Assembly (NCBI GenBank): GCA_023374025.1
Contig: SIJG01000001.1
Span: forward strand, 2,231,787-2,295,786
Reading direction: 5' to 3'
DNA: 64,000 bases
Source of the DNA: Heterodera schachtii
Taxonomy: Eukaryota > Nematoda > Chromadorea > Rhabditida > Heteroderidae
In this document: piece by piece, positions 36,201-46,978 of the stretch
Position numbering within the stretch: position 1 is the stretch's first letter
Layout: every line of letters starts with the position of its first letter
Notes under the pieces: model-generated
Databases searched by the model: none
Seen by the model: only the letters and a program-made list of their open reading frames with translations
Told to the model about the DNA's origin: nothing
Translations under genes and position numbers: made by a program

Positions 36201-39200
36201 GTGCGATTACTCAACACTGTACATTCTGCTCGGAGTGCTTCTGTTTTTCGCAAGTGATTGTTTTTTGAAAGTTTTAAATTTTTTTGAAATTATTTCAATT
36301 TTAAGTCATTGGGCCGTTGGGCTATTTGTTTTACATCAAAGAGTTTGTTTTATTTTTCTTCCAATTTTCCATTTAAATTCTCGCCAAATTTGTGACACAG
36401 GAAAGAACGAATGCTTTACGATATGACGTGGCGAATTCCTCGGGAGCAAGTCAAATTGTTGGAAAAAGCATTGCGATCGGTGAGAAGGCCAAAAAAAGAA
36501 AAATTCAAATTCCAATCCAATTAAATCACTTAAATCACTTTTAACAAATAATAGGCGACAGTCTCTGATGAGAAGTGGATTTTCGCATCTCTTTAATACA
36601 AATTGTCATTTTCAAATTGGTCGCTTTTCCCTGGGGGTGCCATTGGTCCGATCATTGCTTCCCCTCCCCGAGGGGCTTTTCCTACCCCTTTTTTCAATTC
36701 GTTTTTTACCGTGTCCATTTTTCGCGCCGTTCAGCGCTCCTCCGGCTCTTTTGGCAAATCGATGACCAGTGCCACCGATTCGGTCAGCGTCGGCTCCGAA
36801 ACGGCCAACTCGCGGCTGTCCGCCAAACAAGCGATGGCAAACGGAGTCCGCTGCGCGTACAAGCGATTCCAACAGACGCGCAACATCAGTTTCAACAAGG
36901 AGGAGCTGTCCCATTTGAAGGAGGTGGAGGGCCAAACAGAGATTTTTAAATTTAAATTAAAAATCAAATGGAAAAACGAAATTCAGTTAAAAATGATGGA
37001 GTACGAAAACCTGAACAAATTCTACGGCATCTCCTTCAACCAGCAAAATGAGCTGATCGTCCTTTGGCTTCTGTGCCAACGTGGCAGTCTCGAGGTAAAC
37101 GAACAAATTGGGGACCATGGGACCATCATTATTAGTATTAGTAGTAATTGGTTAATTAGCGGATCTTCATTCGTTGTTTTGATCAAAGCTTTCTCATAGT
37201 TAGTTCGGTGCTTTTATGTTATTTATTTGTGTGTTAAGGACGTGGTGTACAACGACGAGCTGAAAATCAGCCGCAACTTCCAAGTCTCATTCGCCAAAGA
37301 TGTCGTCAAAGTGGGCACTGAGCTTTAAATAATTCACATAAAGTGCCGAAATGGTCAAATCAAAACACCAATTTTGGTTGGCATTTAATTCAATTTTGGC
37401 GAATGCCAAAACTTTTTGATTGGGATCTCACCGTCATTGTCTCAAACTTAATCTCTATTCATTTAACACTAGGGCCTCTATTTTCTGCACACTTCGCCCA
37501 TCAAATACCATGGCTTTTTGTGTCTTCAAAATTGTTTGGTCGACTCAAATTGGTAAAAATGTTTTAATTTCAAAATTTAATGTATAAATTAAGGAATGTG
37601 AAATTGACAAATTTTGTGACGGAACAAATCATTGGGGACAAACTGAGACACAACGAGCTTAAATACATGACGGAATCAAGATTAAAATCGCACAAAAAGG
37701 CAAAGAAAGTGGTCAAGGACGATGAGAAAAAAACGGCGGCTGGGCGGAGAGACGACAAAGAAGAGAGAGAAAAAGACAAAGACCGAGAAAAAGTGAGAGA
37801 GTGGGAGGGGAAAGGAGAAAAAGTGAGAGAGAGAGTAGGAAAAGGAGAAAAAGTGAGAGAGTGGGAGGGAAAAGGAGAAAAAGTGAGAGAGTGGGAGGGA
37901 AAAGGAGAAAAAGTGAGAGAGAGAGAGTAGGAAAAGGAGAAAAAGTGAGAGATTGGTGGGAACAGGAGAAAAAGTGAGAGAGTGGGTGGAAAAGGAAAAA
38001 AGAGTGGGAGGAAGAAGGAGAATAAAATCGAGAAAAAAAAGAATATGGAAAAATACCGTATTTACGGTATTAGAACCCCCCCCCCCCCTGAATTAGTGCT
38101 CCCCCTGAATTACAACCCCCCTTTTGAGGGGGGTTGAAAAATAGAACCCCCGGGGGTTCTAATACCGTAAATACGGTATAAAAGCGCGAGAAAATTAATT
38201 CTTTATCAATTCGAAAGGACAGAGAACGCGAGAAGCGGCGCCGGACCCGTGACAAGGAAAGGAGCGGCGCGGACAGTACGGAGGACAGCCGAAGCGCGAC
38301 GGACGAGGAGTTGGAGCAGTCCAAGAAAATTTATGAGAAGTCGCACCTGAAGAGTTTGTCTTTTCTAAATTCATTTATTCTTAATTAAAGTAATATAATT
38401 TAAATAAATTTGTTTTAAAAATCCCCCGCCCCCTTCAGAATACATTCAGCAGGCACCGGAGATCATCCGCGAGTTCATCTCCACAAAACATTTGCCACCG
38501 GGCAGCCCGGCATCGGACATGTACAGGTGGAGAATGATGGGGAGCACAAATTGAACCAAAGAATTTTTGAATCTGTTAGCATTGTTTTTCTTGGCTTTTC
38601 TTGGTTCCATTAAACGGAAAATTCCCGGTCCCATGCTATTAAGAAAGTAATTTAACAACTTCTCCATTGAAGCCTTGGCATGGTGCTCTACCAAATCCTG
38701 TTCAAGTTGGAGCCATTCTATGAGCGGAATATGCAGCCAAAAAGTGCCAAAATTGACAAAAAAAAACTTAATTTTTTGAAATTTGTCTTAGAAATAATGG
38801 AACGAATCGCATTGGCCAACGAAGACGACCAAATCATACGCCCGACCTTCCCAAAACAGCAAGTTTCTGCCATCGAAGAAGCATACAATTTCCAACTTCT
38901 ATCGGTTTGGCCAATTTATATACTGTAATTGTGCCGATTACGGTAATGACCAATTGTTTGCACAGGCGCTGGAGGCATGCTGGCTGGAAATCCCGGAAAT
39001 GCGCCCGAACATTAAGCGGATGAAGACAATGGTCAACTCCAATTTGAAGTCGACGGGCAGCGGCAGTCTGGTGGATCAAATGATGAAAATGATGGAGGAC
39101 GTAAGAACAAAAAGCGAAACGCCATAAACCGAAATTAGAGGCCCAAATTCGCGAAGAAACGATGGGAAGGAAATTCGGGTGCCACCAAACTCATTCGTTA

Positions 39201-40913
39201 CAATTAATTTAATTAATTGGATGAGATGGTTGGCCCACAAAATCCATTTAAATTTGAAAAAATTTTGGAGCCTAAAATGTATTAATTTGTTAGTACACAA
39301 CAAATCTCGAACAATTGGTCAAAGAGCGGACGCAACTGTTGGAGGAAGCGCAGCAGCAGGCGGACCGACTGTTGAAGAATATGTTGCCACAGTCAGTGGC
39401 CAATTTCATTTTGGAAATATTAAATAGCACATTAGCATAATTAATTACTAATTACCCAATGTAAATAAATACCCAACTCAAAGGTCAATTGCCGAGGACC
39501 TGAAGGCCGGTCGTCCGGTGCTTCCTCAATACTACTCAAATTCGACCGTTTTGTTTTCCGACATCCGCGGTTTCACTCGCATCGCGTCCACCTCGACACC
39601 GATTCAGGTCAGACACGATTCGAACGATCGGAAAATTCGAGCAAAATGTGCCATCAAATTTGATCCGCTTTTGTATTTTATGATCATCATGTTTCACTTA
39701 TGAATTTAAAATGTTTTCCCAATTAAATGGTTAAGGTGGTCAGCTTCCTCAACGATTTGTTCTCCGGTTTCGATGCCGTCATCGCCAAACACGACGCATA
39801 CAAAGTGGAGACGGTGAGCAAAGAATGGAATAATTAATAAATGCCCTTTTGTTAGCCAATGATGGATAATAAGGGAAAACTCTCGGTTCGACTCTTGAAT
39901 TGATAAATCGAATCTTTTGGATTCGATTTGTTTTTCTCGAGGCCATTCTCGGCCCTGTAAATTCATTGAACTGTAACCGATACCATAACAGATCGGCGAT
40001 GCTTACATGATCGTCAGCGGAGTGCCGCGCGAGAATGGCAATGCGCACGTGCAACACATTGCCGAAATTGCACTCAAAATGCGAATGGCAAGTGATAATA
40101 AAGCAAAAACATGAGGAAAAGCATGCTTTATTTAATACACAAGCAACTCATTGTTATAACTCAGTTTGTGACCAATTTCAAACTTGCGCACAAACCGGAA
40201 GAGATTATGATGGTTCGCATCGGTTTTCACAGCGGACCGGTGGCCGCGGGAGTCGTAAGGGCATTTTCACTGATTTTAAATGACCGACGGCGGCATTTTG
40301 ACATTAAAAACGGAAAATTCTGTCGAACTTTTTTTTATTTTTAAGCAAGGGAATTGCATCTTAATTTCCTAAAATTTGGCATGAATATTTGTCCCATTTC
40401 AAAGGTCGGTTTGGCTGCGCCTCGCTACTGTCTGTTCGGTGACACTGTAAATATGGCGTCGAGAATGGTTTTTCTCCCCCCAAAAAATAAATGGAATTAT
40501 AACTAAAATTATTGTTAAGGAATCGACGGGAATGGCAAATAAAATACAGGCATTTTTGTTATTTTTTTATTTTTGTACATTTATTAATTATTTGTTTTAC
40601 ATTTTATAGATCAGCGAAAATTCGTACAATTTGCTCAAGTGTTTCTACATCCAATTCGTTGTGGTCGAAAGGGGAAAAGTTGAAATAAAAGTGGGTGAGA
40701 AGAGAAGAGAAAGCGAGCGAAATGCGATGATGGCATTTTAAAAGCATTTAATTTAATTAATTACCGTATTCCCTCTCGAAAATGGGGCTTTCTTTGTTTA
40801 GGGAATACGGTATTAAAATATACGGTATTTAAATTTGTTTTTTTTTTCTTCAGGGGAAGGGCGAGTGCACCACTTATTTTTTGGAGGGAAGAGAGAGCCG
40901 CCGGGGCCTCTGA
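33276..40913 (+). CDS. receptor-type guanylate cyclase (nematode gcy family), 31 exons
   Basis: Membrane receptor that makes cGMP from GTP. The 31 exons sum to 1157 codons including stop (33276-33517, 33776-33882, 33973-34011, 34063-34113, 34240-34331, 34391-34565, 34929-35047, 35116-35277, 35550-35594, 35646-35748, 35797-35957, 36112-36253, 36406-36479, 36735-36923, 36987-37094, 37239-37310, 37473-37552, 37594-37792, 38218-38353, 38439-38526, 38673-38904, 38966-39100, 39294-39391, 39484-39607, 39736-39813, 39992-40087, 40165-40254, 40405-40467, 40520-40549, 40610-40690, 40854-40913). Order: signal anchor, ANP-type ligand-binding domain ([14 protein letters not shown]), one TM ([12 protein letters not shown]), kinase-homology domain, coiled-coil linker, cyclase domain. 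The cyclase has FSDIRGFT and the second Asp of [19 protein letters not shown] Glu and RYCLFGD Cys specify guanine. TVNMASRM supplies Asn and Arg, so it looks active. Introns after exons 5, 26 and 29 use GC donors. The kinase-homology domain has a Lys/Glu-rich insert of about 85 residues in exons 18-19. The exon 12-13 junction (weak acceptor) is the least certain. Confidence 0.9.
34756..34931 (+). repeat. tandem array of six 3' splice acceptors, about 28-bp unit
   Basis: The unit TTTTCCTACAGTAATC plus CTCATNC filler is repeated. The AG dinucleotides end at 34789, 34817, 34845, 34873, 34900 and 34928, a spacing of 28, 28, 28, 27 and 28. The last AG is the acceptor of cyclase exon 7, whose first bases TAATC are also part of each unit. 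The array therefore arose by duplication of the intron-exon junction itself. Use of any upstream copy would add 28 nt or a multiple of about that size and shift the frame. Confidence 0.9.
37785..37985 (+). repeat. tandem array of seven 5' splice donors, 30-bp unit
   Basis: The unit contains GAAAAAGTGAGAGA, with the GT of the donor at 37793, 37823, 37853, 37883, 37913, 37945 and 37974. The first is the donor of cyclase exon 18. The next four are exactly 30 nt apart and in frame, so each would add ten residues of the type [10 protein letters not shown]. Read-through ends at a stop near 37928. The array sits in the kinase-homology insert. Confidence 0.9.
38054..38178. repeat. 125-bp hairpin element (TACCGTATT ends)
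   Basis: TACCGTATTTACGGTATTAG on the left pairs with the complementary right end. The loop holds C-rich and G-rich segments that also pair. It lies in the cyclase intron between exons 18 and 19, just after the donor array. Confidence 0.88.
40762..40812. repeat. 51-bp hairpin element (TACCGTATT ends)
   Basis: TACCGTATTCCCT and AGGGAATACGGTA are perfect complements around a 25-nt loop. It lies in the last cyclase intron, with an extra ACGGTATT copy 17 bp further on. Confidence 0.8.
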
Positions 40914-41456
40914 TGATCGCCGACGGGGCAATGGGCCAAAAAAGTGAGCGGCGGCGAATGGCACCGGCCGAGGCGACGGATCGGTGGAATTGCGCTTTTT
41001 CCCAATTAAAAACGTATTTTCGCATGCGACGCATTTTCATTAGTCCAGCAGAAGAATAATGATCAAATGAACAATCTGCTGATCATTTCCACCTAAAAAC
41101 CTCAGATAAACAAATGCTTTTCTTCTAATTTTTTTTTCATTTTTTTTTGTCAATGCAAAATTATTGAATCGATCAGCAGCAGAAGAAGCCAAAGGAAATC
41201 ACAGCAAAAGCGTATTTAAATTAATTAACTTTTCATTTCCTTAGTGAACTTTTGAATTATTGTCCAATTATGAGTGATGTTTGGGTGTTTAATTAAATGC
41301 CATCCCTCTTCCCTATGACCATTATTGGCATAGCATTTTGCTAAGATTTTATGAAATGTAATGATCGCCCTGCTTTACAGAAAATGAGTTACAGTAATGG
41401 ATGGGATTAGTACGATAACAAATCACAAGGGCCTTTCCAAATTCGGTCCAAAGTGC
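40914..41456. other. 3' side between convergent genes
   Basis: Cyclase 3' region and the end of the minus-strand gene. The open frame continuing past the cyclase stop in another phase is not conserved. Nothing else is seen. Confidence 0.5.
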
Positions 41457-42435
41457 TTAAGCTGCCGTTTTGCTATTCTCCATCATCTGTCTGTAAATGA
41501 ACCACTGCTCGTCTGGCGACATGCGCAAGAACTCCGTGTTAGCCATGAGCTGTCCCATCAATTCGATTCTCTTTCCGTCGTTTGCCGTTTCATTTTGAGG
41601 ACCATTTGCTGGTGCCATTTCCGATCCTAATTGTGTGTGGTGTTATGATCAGTTGTAATTGATCACATCGTTATGATTGATTGATTACTTCTTATGTGAT
41701 TGAATTGTTTGTCCAACCTTTGTCCGATGAGTGTTTTTGGCTAGCGAAATTCGGCGGCGATGTCTTTGCCCGTTTCTTCGCCTTTTGCTTTTGTGCCAAC
41801 CATTCAGCTCCACTTGTTGCCATCGGTGTGATTTCTGAATTTGCTTTTGTTAGTCTTTTTTCCAATTTTAATCACTTAGTAATGCCATTGCCATAACCTG
41901 TGGGTTGGCCACTGAGTGATGGCTGCTGCCTCTGTTGAGATTGGCCCCCTTTTTCGGCACTGTTTGGCACTGCTGGTGCCCCATCCTTTAGCGATTTGTA
42001 TATGTGCCATTGTGCTTCTTGCGACAGTTCAGAATATTTTGGCTCGGCTAACATCCGTTCCAACAATGCTTCAGAATCCCAGTCCGTTCCGCTTGCCCTT
42101 GCTATGCTTCGAGATAGGGCTATATTTTGCTCATATTGTCGTAACAATTGAAGCATGGCACACAATTGTTTTTGGCCCCGGGAAGCGATGTCTTCCGCTA
42201 GCCATTTGAAAGTCGAAAATTGTTGGCCGGGCGTTAATTGGAGGTAATCAGCGTTTGCCATCAACCGTAGAAAAAGCTCTTTTTGTGCCGATTGTTCAGA
42301 ACCCGGTCCGCCGTCATTCATTCTTTTTGATTTTGCTGCTGTTGGTGCATTTTCGCAATTCATTCCATTGCAAATGGAAAATAATGTGAAAAGCGTCGGG
42401 AAGAGGAGGAAAAGCGACCCAATGGCGGCATTCAT
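41457..42435 (-). CDS. secreted protein with three copies of a ~27-residue helical motif, unknown family
   Basis: The 274-aa protein is encoded by exons 41898-42435, 41718-41834 and 41457-41626 (minus strand, phases 1 and 1 agree). Residues 1-24 form a signal peptide with a hydrophobic core FLLFPTLFTLF, suggesting export. A motif recurs at about residues 53-79, 123-149 and 240-266. Its pattern is L-x2-[LM]-[LM]-A-[NE]-x2-[YF]-x2-[LM]-[ST]-x3-Q-[WF]-x2-[YF]-[KR]. The copies are ELFLRLMANADYLQLTPG, ALLERMLAEPKYSELSQE and ELMGQLMANTEFLRMSPD, each followed by a Q-aromatic-x-x-aromatic helix. Exon 2 is Lys-rich (AQKQKAKKRAK). I do not recognise the family. In a parasite it could be a secreted effector or a cuticle or body-cavity protein, but nothing here shows which. 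Confidence 0.7.
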
Positions 42436-42995
42436 CCCGAAGGCACAAAATCCGAAATTACTTACTAAATATATAATTATTTAATAATTTAAATGATTTT
42501 TTTTTTTTACAAAATATGTAAAGAAATATAAGCAGCAGAGCGTTCACGTGTAATAAAGAAAAATAATTCTGAAGAAATTAAAGAAAATTTGCAATTTTAT
42601 GCAAATGTATGAGGATGAGAAATGGAAAGCAACCATAATTTGCATTTGCTTGTTTTATAAAATTATTCGCTTCATTGATTAATGTGTTTCATTGGAGATT
42701 TGCCAATTTATTATTTTTATAACTAAATAATAATGTTTTAATAATTTGGATTTGCTTTTAAAAAGTTTATCTGTAGCGCTTAATTATACATAATAAATGG
42801 CTATCTGATGATGGATTTTATGTAAAAGCAAACTTTTCTATGACCTACTGACAAGGTATTTTCAGAAAAATGGATTATTATTTTTTGTCATTTTTGCAAT
42901 CATTGAAAAACAAAATGAAGAAAATATAATAAAAATGAAATAAATAAATTAACTGATTAAGATGAGTCCGCTTCTTTCATTCACATCCACCGATT
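42436..42995. other. intergenic, nothing recognised
   Basis: Very AT-rich spacer between two minus-strand genes. No supported exon. Confidence 0.5.
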
Positions 42996-43736
42996 TCAGC
43001 GGAATTTGCACTCCTGCTCAAAAGGAATGCATAAGTTAGCAATTAATTACGCTAATTGCGCTTGCTCTCACAAAAGTTGCGTTTCCGACCACCTTCAGCA
43101 TCAGCTTCTTCAACTTCTTTTGGTGCATCTCAATTTTCTTCTCAATTATCTGCAACTTTAAATCCAATTTCATTAAAATTAAGCGCTTCTGGGGTCATTT
43201 GGATAAAATGTTTTTTTTAGGGATAAATTTTTGTGTTTGAGTGGAAATGCCATATTGGGCTCCTACCATGCCTCAGACCTGTGAATGCCTTCATCATTAT
43301 AAGCTTTACTCCCCCCCCCCCTCCATTTGCCTGCTTAATTCGGCTCAGTTCGCGTTCCTCGGATTCCATTGTGGCCAATGCGCGCTCATATTTCTCCAAC
43401 AGGGCGTGCCATGGGGCCATTTTTTGGTTTACAATCTAAAAATGACAGCAACACTTGACAAGATCGGGCCACTTCTGCAGCTCGAGAGTCTTGGTCTCGA
43501 AACAGAGATTTTTACATCCCAAGGGATTGGATTTTGGTGATTAAAATGGGAAAAAGTGCCAACACTTTTGAGAGTCTCATTGGTCTCGAGTTTATACCCG
43601 AGAAAAGCTCCCGGGCACTTACTTCGATCACATCGTCAACCCAATCGGCGAACACAAACAGCTGAAGGAGCACCAGGACAACGAGCAGTGTAAAGAAGGA
43701 CCGTCGCACAAATCGGAGAGGCGGCGAAGGGCCCAT
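42996..43736 (-). CDS. small signal-anchored coiled-coil protein, unknown
   Basis: Exons 43623-43736, 43310-43435, 43072-43149 and 42996-43013, all phase 0, encode 111 aa. Residues 12-30 (SFFTLLVVLVLLQLFVFA) are a signal peptide or signal anchor. Residues 45-75 (LEKYERALATMESEEREL) and 81-100 (IIEKKIEMHQKKLKKLML) are heptad-like, with a Gly run between them. The end VVGNATFECKFR has one NAT glycosylation site and a cysteine. The Gly run is coded by 11 consecutive G that abut the splice donor directly (43310). Splice sites are good (GTAAGT, TTTTAG). No family is recognised. Confidence 0.6.
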
Positions 43737-44780
43737 TTAAAAGGGAAAAAGCGTCAAAAAATTGGGCGGCTCATTAGCAAAACGACTAAAAGAGGGAATT
43801 AACGGGGGAAAAACAGTGCCGATTAATTTTATTTTTCTTCAATTATTAGTCGGCCATAATTAACATTAAAATTCATAAAAATTGCAAATGATATTTGTTG
43901 ATCTGAGATGAAGCCGAGCAAAAAAATAAAAATATGTTTTTTTTTTGGAGTTGGCGAGTGAAATTTTCACTGATCAAACATTTGGACATTTTGGAGGGAC
44001 GGAAAACAAACAGAGAACCGATCGGACGGAAAGCAGAAGCATTCGCAGCAATTCCGGTTGCTATGAATGGGCAAAGGAAGAAGAAAAACCAAATTAAATA
44101 CACAAATAGTGTATTTCGCACTTTCCTTTTTTGGAAGGTTTTCCTCAAAAATTACGATTGCTTTTACAAAAATAATAATCAAAAATTTAAGTGATAATAA
44201 TTAATAAATTAAACGATCAAAATTCGATAAGCAATGAGAAGTGGCTCTTCTGCAGTTTACGGCTCCGATCAAAACCCACAGATTCAAACACGGGGCATTG
44301 AGGCGATTATTGAAAATGGTTTTCGTCATTTCATGGCACAAACCCAAACCTTTACAGTACTATTATATTTGTACCAGTAAATGTTTCGGCTATTTGACAA
44401 TAAGAAAGAATTTCAAGCAAACTCTCGAAGAAATATGTATTCAATACCTGTAAAAGCACCTTTTAAATTTAAGAATAGCACCTCTTTTATTCCGTATGAT
44501 TAATTAAGAATTAAACCCAATAAAGTCGCTTTTTCAGCTTATCTTCGGTGATTTTTAAATTTAAACACACCAACTTTATTCATTTACTTGCTCAAGACAT
44601 AAAGGCATTTATCATAATTATGCAATTAGCGGAAAAAGGCATTTTGGAATTTGGCGAAACAGAGGGAGCAATTTAGAAAATAAATTCAGTAAGAACTGTT
44701 AATTTTTTTGTGATTTTCACTGCTCCTCCAGCAGATGATTTTCGGTTTTCGTATGTAAAATATGGCGAATTTGCTCACTT
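43737..44780. other. intergenic, nothing recognised
   Basis: Short overlapping open frames on both strands lack conserved motifs. No exon is supported. Confidence 0.5.
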
Positions 44781-45334
44781 TTAATCAAATGAATCGTCCC
44801 ATTGGATGACATTCATGTCCACCTTTTCTGCAGGATTAATGCCATTAACTGTGCCATCCGCTGAATATTGCCACATTTTGGCCTTTTTGTTGGCCCACGG
44901 ACGCGGCTTTTTTGGCTCCGCCTGTTCCCAATTGGGCACATGGTGGCCCACCCAAAGTGGGTACTGCTCGAAAAAGTCGTCATGTTCGGTGTCGAGCAAA
45001 CTGTTCCAACCGTCCCAATTTGTGTAGACGTACAATTTTGTTGGCACTTTTTCATTCAGTTGTTTGACCAGTTCGACCTTACGAAGTGCGTCAATGATTT
45101 ACTGTGAAATGTTTGTTAATTACTCAAAATAATGATAAGCGCCATGCGTTGAAATGCTCGCCTTTTTTAATCCTTTGAAATTGGCTTCAAACCGACGGTC
45201 AACAAATGCGTTCCCTTGGGTGGCCTTCGAAATGGCAATCATTTATTTTCTTCCGTTTATCCCACAGATGCGGATTTTCTTCCAATTAATTTCGCCTTTA
45301 TGATGCGAAATGTCAATGAAAATTCTATTGCATT
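44781..45334 (-). pseudogene. GH25 (Chalaropsis/protist-type) lysozyme remnant
   Basis: The minus strand encodes pieces of a glycoside hydrolase 25 muramidase. From 45334: IDISHHKGEINWKK with the first catalytic-site Asp, then AISKATQGNAFVDRRFEANF and STHGAYHYF. The C-terminal part follows: KLYVYTNWDGWN, FFEQYPLWVGHH and MWQYSADGTVNGI...VDMNV, ending at 44781. An in-frame TAA (45243-45245) sits between WKK...GINGRK and IAISKATQ. A second stop follows HYFE. The central part that should carry the catalytic DxE is absent, as only about 30 nt separate the flanking conserved blocks. The frame is otherwise well kept, so decay looks recent. A functional truncated product cannot be fully excluded. 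Confidence 0.65.
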
Positions 45335-46978
45335 CTGTGCAAAAAAAAAAGGAAAAGAAAATTAATTTAAAAAAAAGTGCAAATGTTTTGACTCTGAACA
45401 CCAAATAATTTGTTTAATTGTGAACCGCTGGAAAACGATCGTAAGATGAAATTTAAAAATGGGCTTTTCTGGCCGTGTCTGGACAACTCATCATCAGTTG
45501 GACAAAGGACAAAGCCAATGGACAATCGGAATGGACAATTCGTCAGTGGAAAATAAGAGTAAATTTTATAAGGAATTTTTTAATAAAAAATTATTTTATT
45601 TTATTTTTTGAACATTTATCTAATTAATAATTTGATTAAATTTCTTTAAAGGCTGAAAATTACAGTAGGACAACCTCCAGAGCAAACGGTAACAGTCATT
45701 TACAATTCGTTTTTTGCCATTTTTATTGAATCAACCGAGCAAAAAGGGTTTAAAAAATTAGCAAGTTAAGGAAAAACTCAAATTAATAAAAATATAAGAA
45801 GAATAAGCGAGCCAAACTGCTGAAAGTGATAAGAGCAACTGTCCACATTAATTGGCCTATTCAATTTGTGACCGACGATTAGCAACAATTGACGCAATTA
45901 CAGTGATAAATTTGTATTTTCAGGATTAAAGCAATTTTCAATATTCTAATTTATCACACAAAACAGAAAAAGATTAATTTTTTTTTTTTGTTTTTTGGGT
46001 CCATTCCCGATTGGAAATTTCATCCCTTCCCCCGGCTTTCTAAAATTAACATTTATTTTTTGGCCCTATTAAAATTAAATCTTAAAATGTGCAAAAGTTA
46101 ATTAAGAGAAAAAATAGACATATGTAAGGACGAGAAAAGAAATAGTCAAAAGAGAATAGTCGAGGAGAAAAAGGGAAAGCGAAAAGCAAAAGTAAAAGCA
46201 AAAGTAAAAGCAAAAGCATTCATTCATTTGCCAATGCTAATTGATTTTACGATTTACCAAAACAAAAAAAATGCAATTTAACCTTTTCTATATTTAATTT
46301 CTTTATTTTTTTTGTCGTTATTTGATAATAATTAACGGTGTCTTTTCTTTGTCCTCTGTTTTTTTAAATCTCTTTTTAAGCATTTTTATTCCTTAATTTA
46401 ATTTTTAATAATATAACCCCTAAATTATTATTATAAACAATAAATCCATTTTCATTTCCATTTTCCTCTTAATTTCATTTTCTCAGTGTTTTTGTCTCTC
46501 ACTCACTTTCATTTTCATTTCTCTCCTCCCTTTTTCCTTATCATTTAATGCCTAATTAATTGTAGTTTAAATTCTTTAAATTTTGTGTCTTTAATTCTTC
46601 GGATAAATTTTCGTGATTCTTTTTTCAATTTTAATTTTTCCATTTATTACGCCCCATTCTCATAAATTGCCATTTCCATTTCCATGCCAAAAAGTTATAA
46701 ACCGTTATTCCTTTTTATTTTGTCATTCTTTCGTCAATAAAAATCACACATTTTGTGGTTTTGTGCTGAAAATGCATTGGCAAAAGAACGGCGAAATGAG
46801 TCACCGCGTTTAAGCGAATCGATAAAAAGCACAGAAAATGAGCAAACAAAAAAAGAAAGCATTTTGCTTCACGAATGGAGAACGCCATTCATTTTTTATT
46901 TAAAATAGACAAAATGTTTTATACAGTTAATTAATTTAGCTAAATATATTTTTAATTAATTTATTTTTTCGACTTAAA
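45335..46978. other. intergenic, nothing recognised
   Basis: Very AT-rich. Contains an (AAAAGC/AAAAGT)n hexamer tract near 46170-46220. No supported exon. Confidence 0.55.

Noticed and set aside
34756..37985. CRISPR-like array in the cyclase repeats
   Set aside because: Units are contiguous tandem copies of splice sites without unique spacers, in a eukaryotic intron context.
40853..41059. Extension of the cyclase C-terminus to 41059
   Set aside because: That frame is not the one carrying the conserved [12 protein letters not shown]. The conserved frame stops at 40913.
44781..45334. Intact GH25 lysozyme gene
   Set aside because: An in-frame stop and loss of the central catalytic region; no splice pair of plausible length repairs either.
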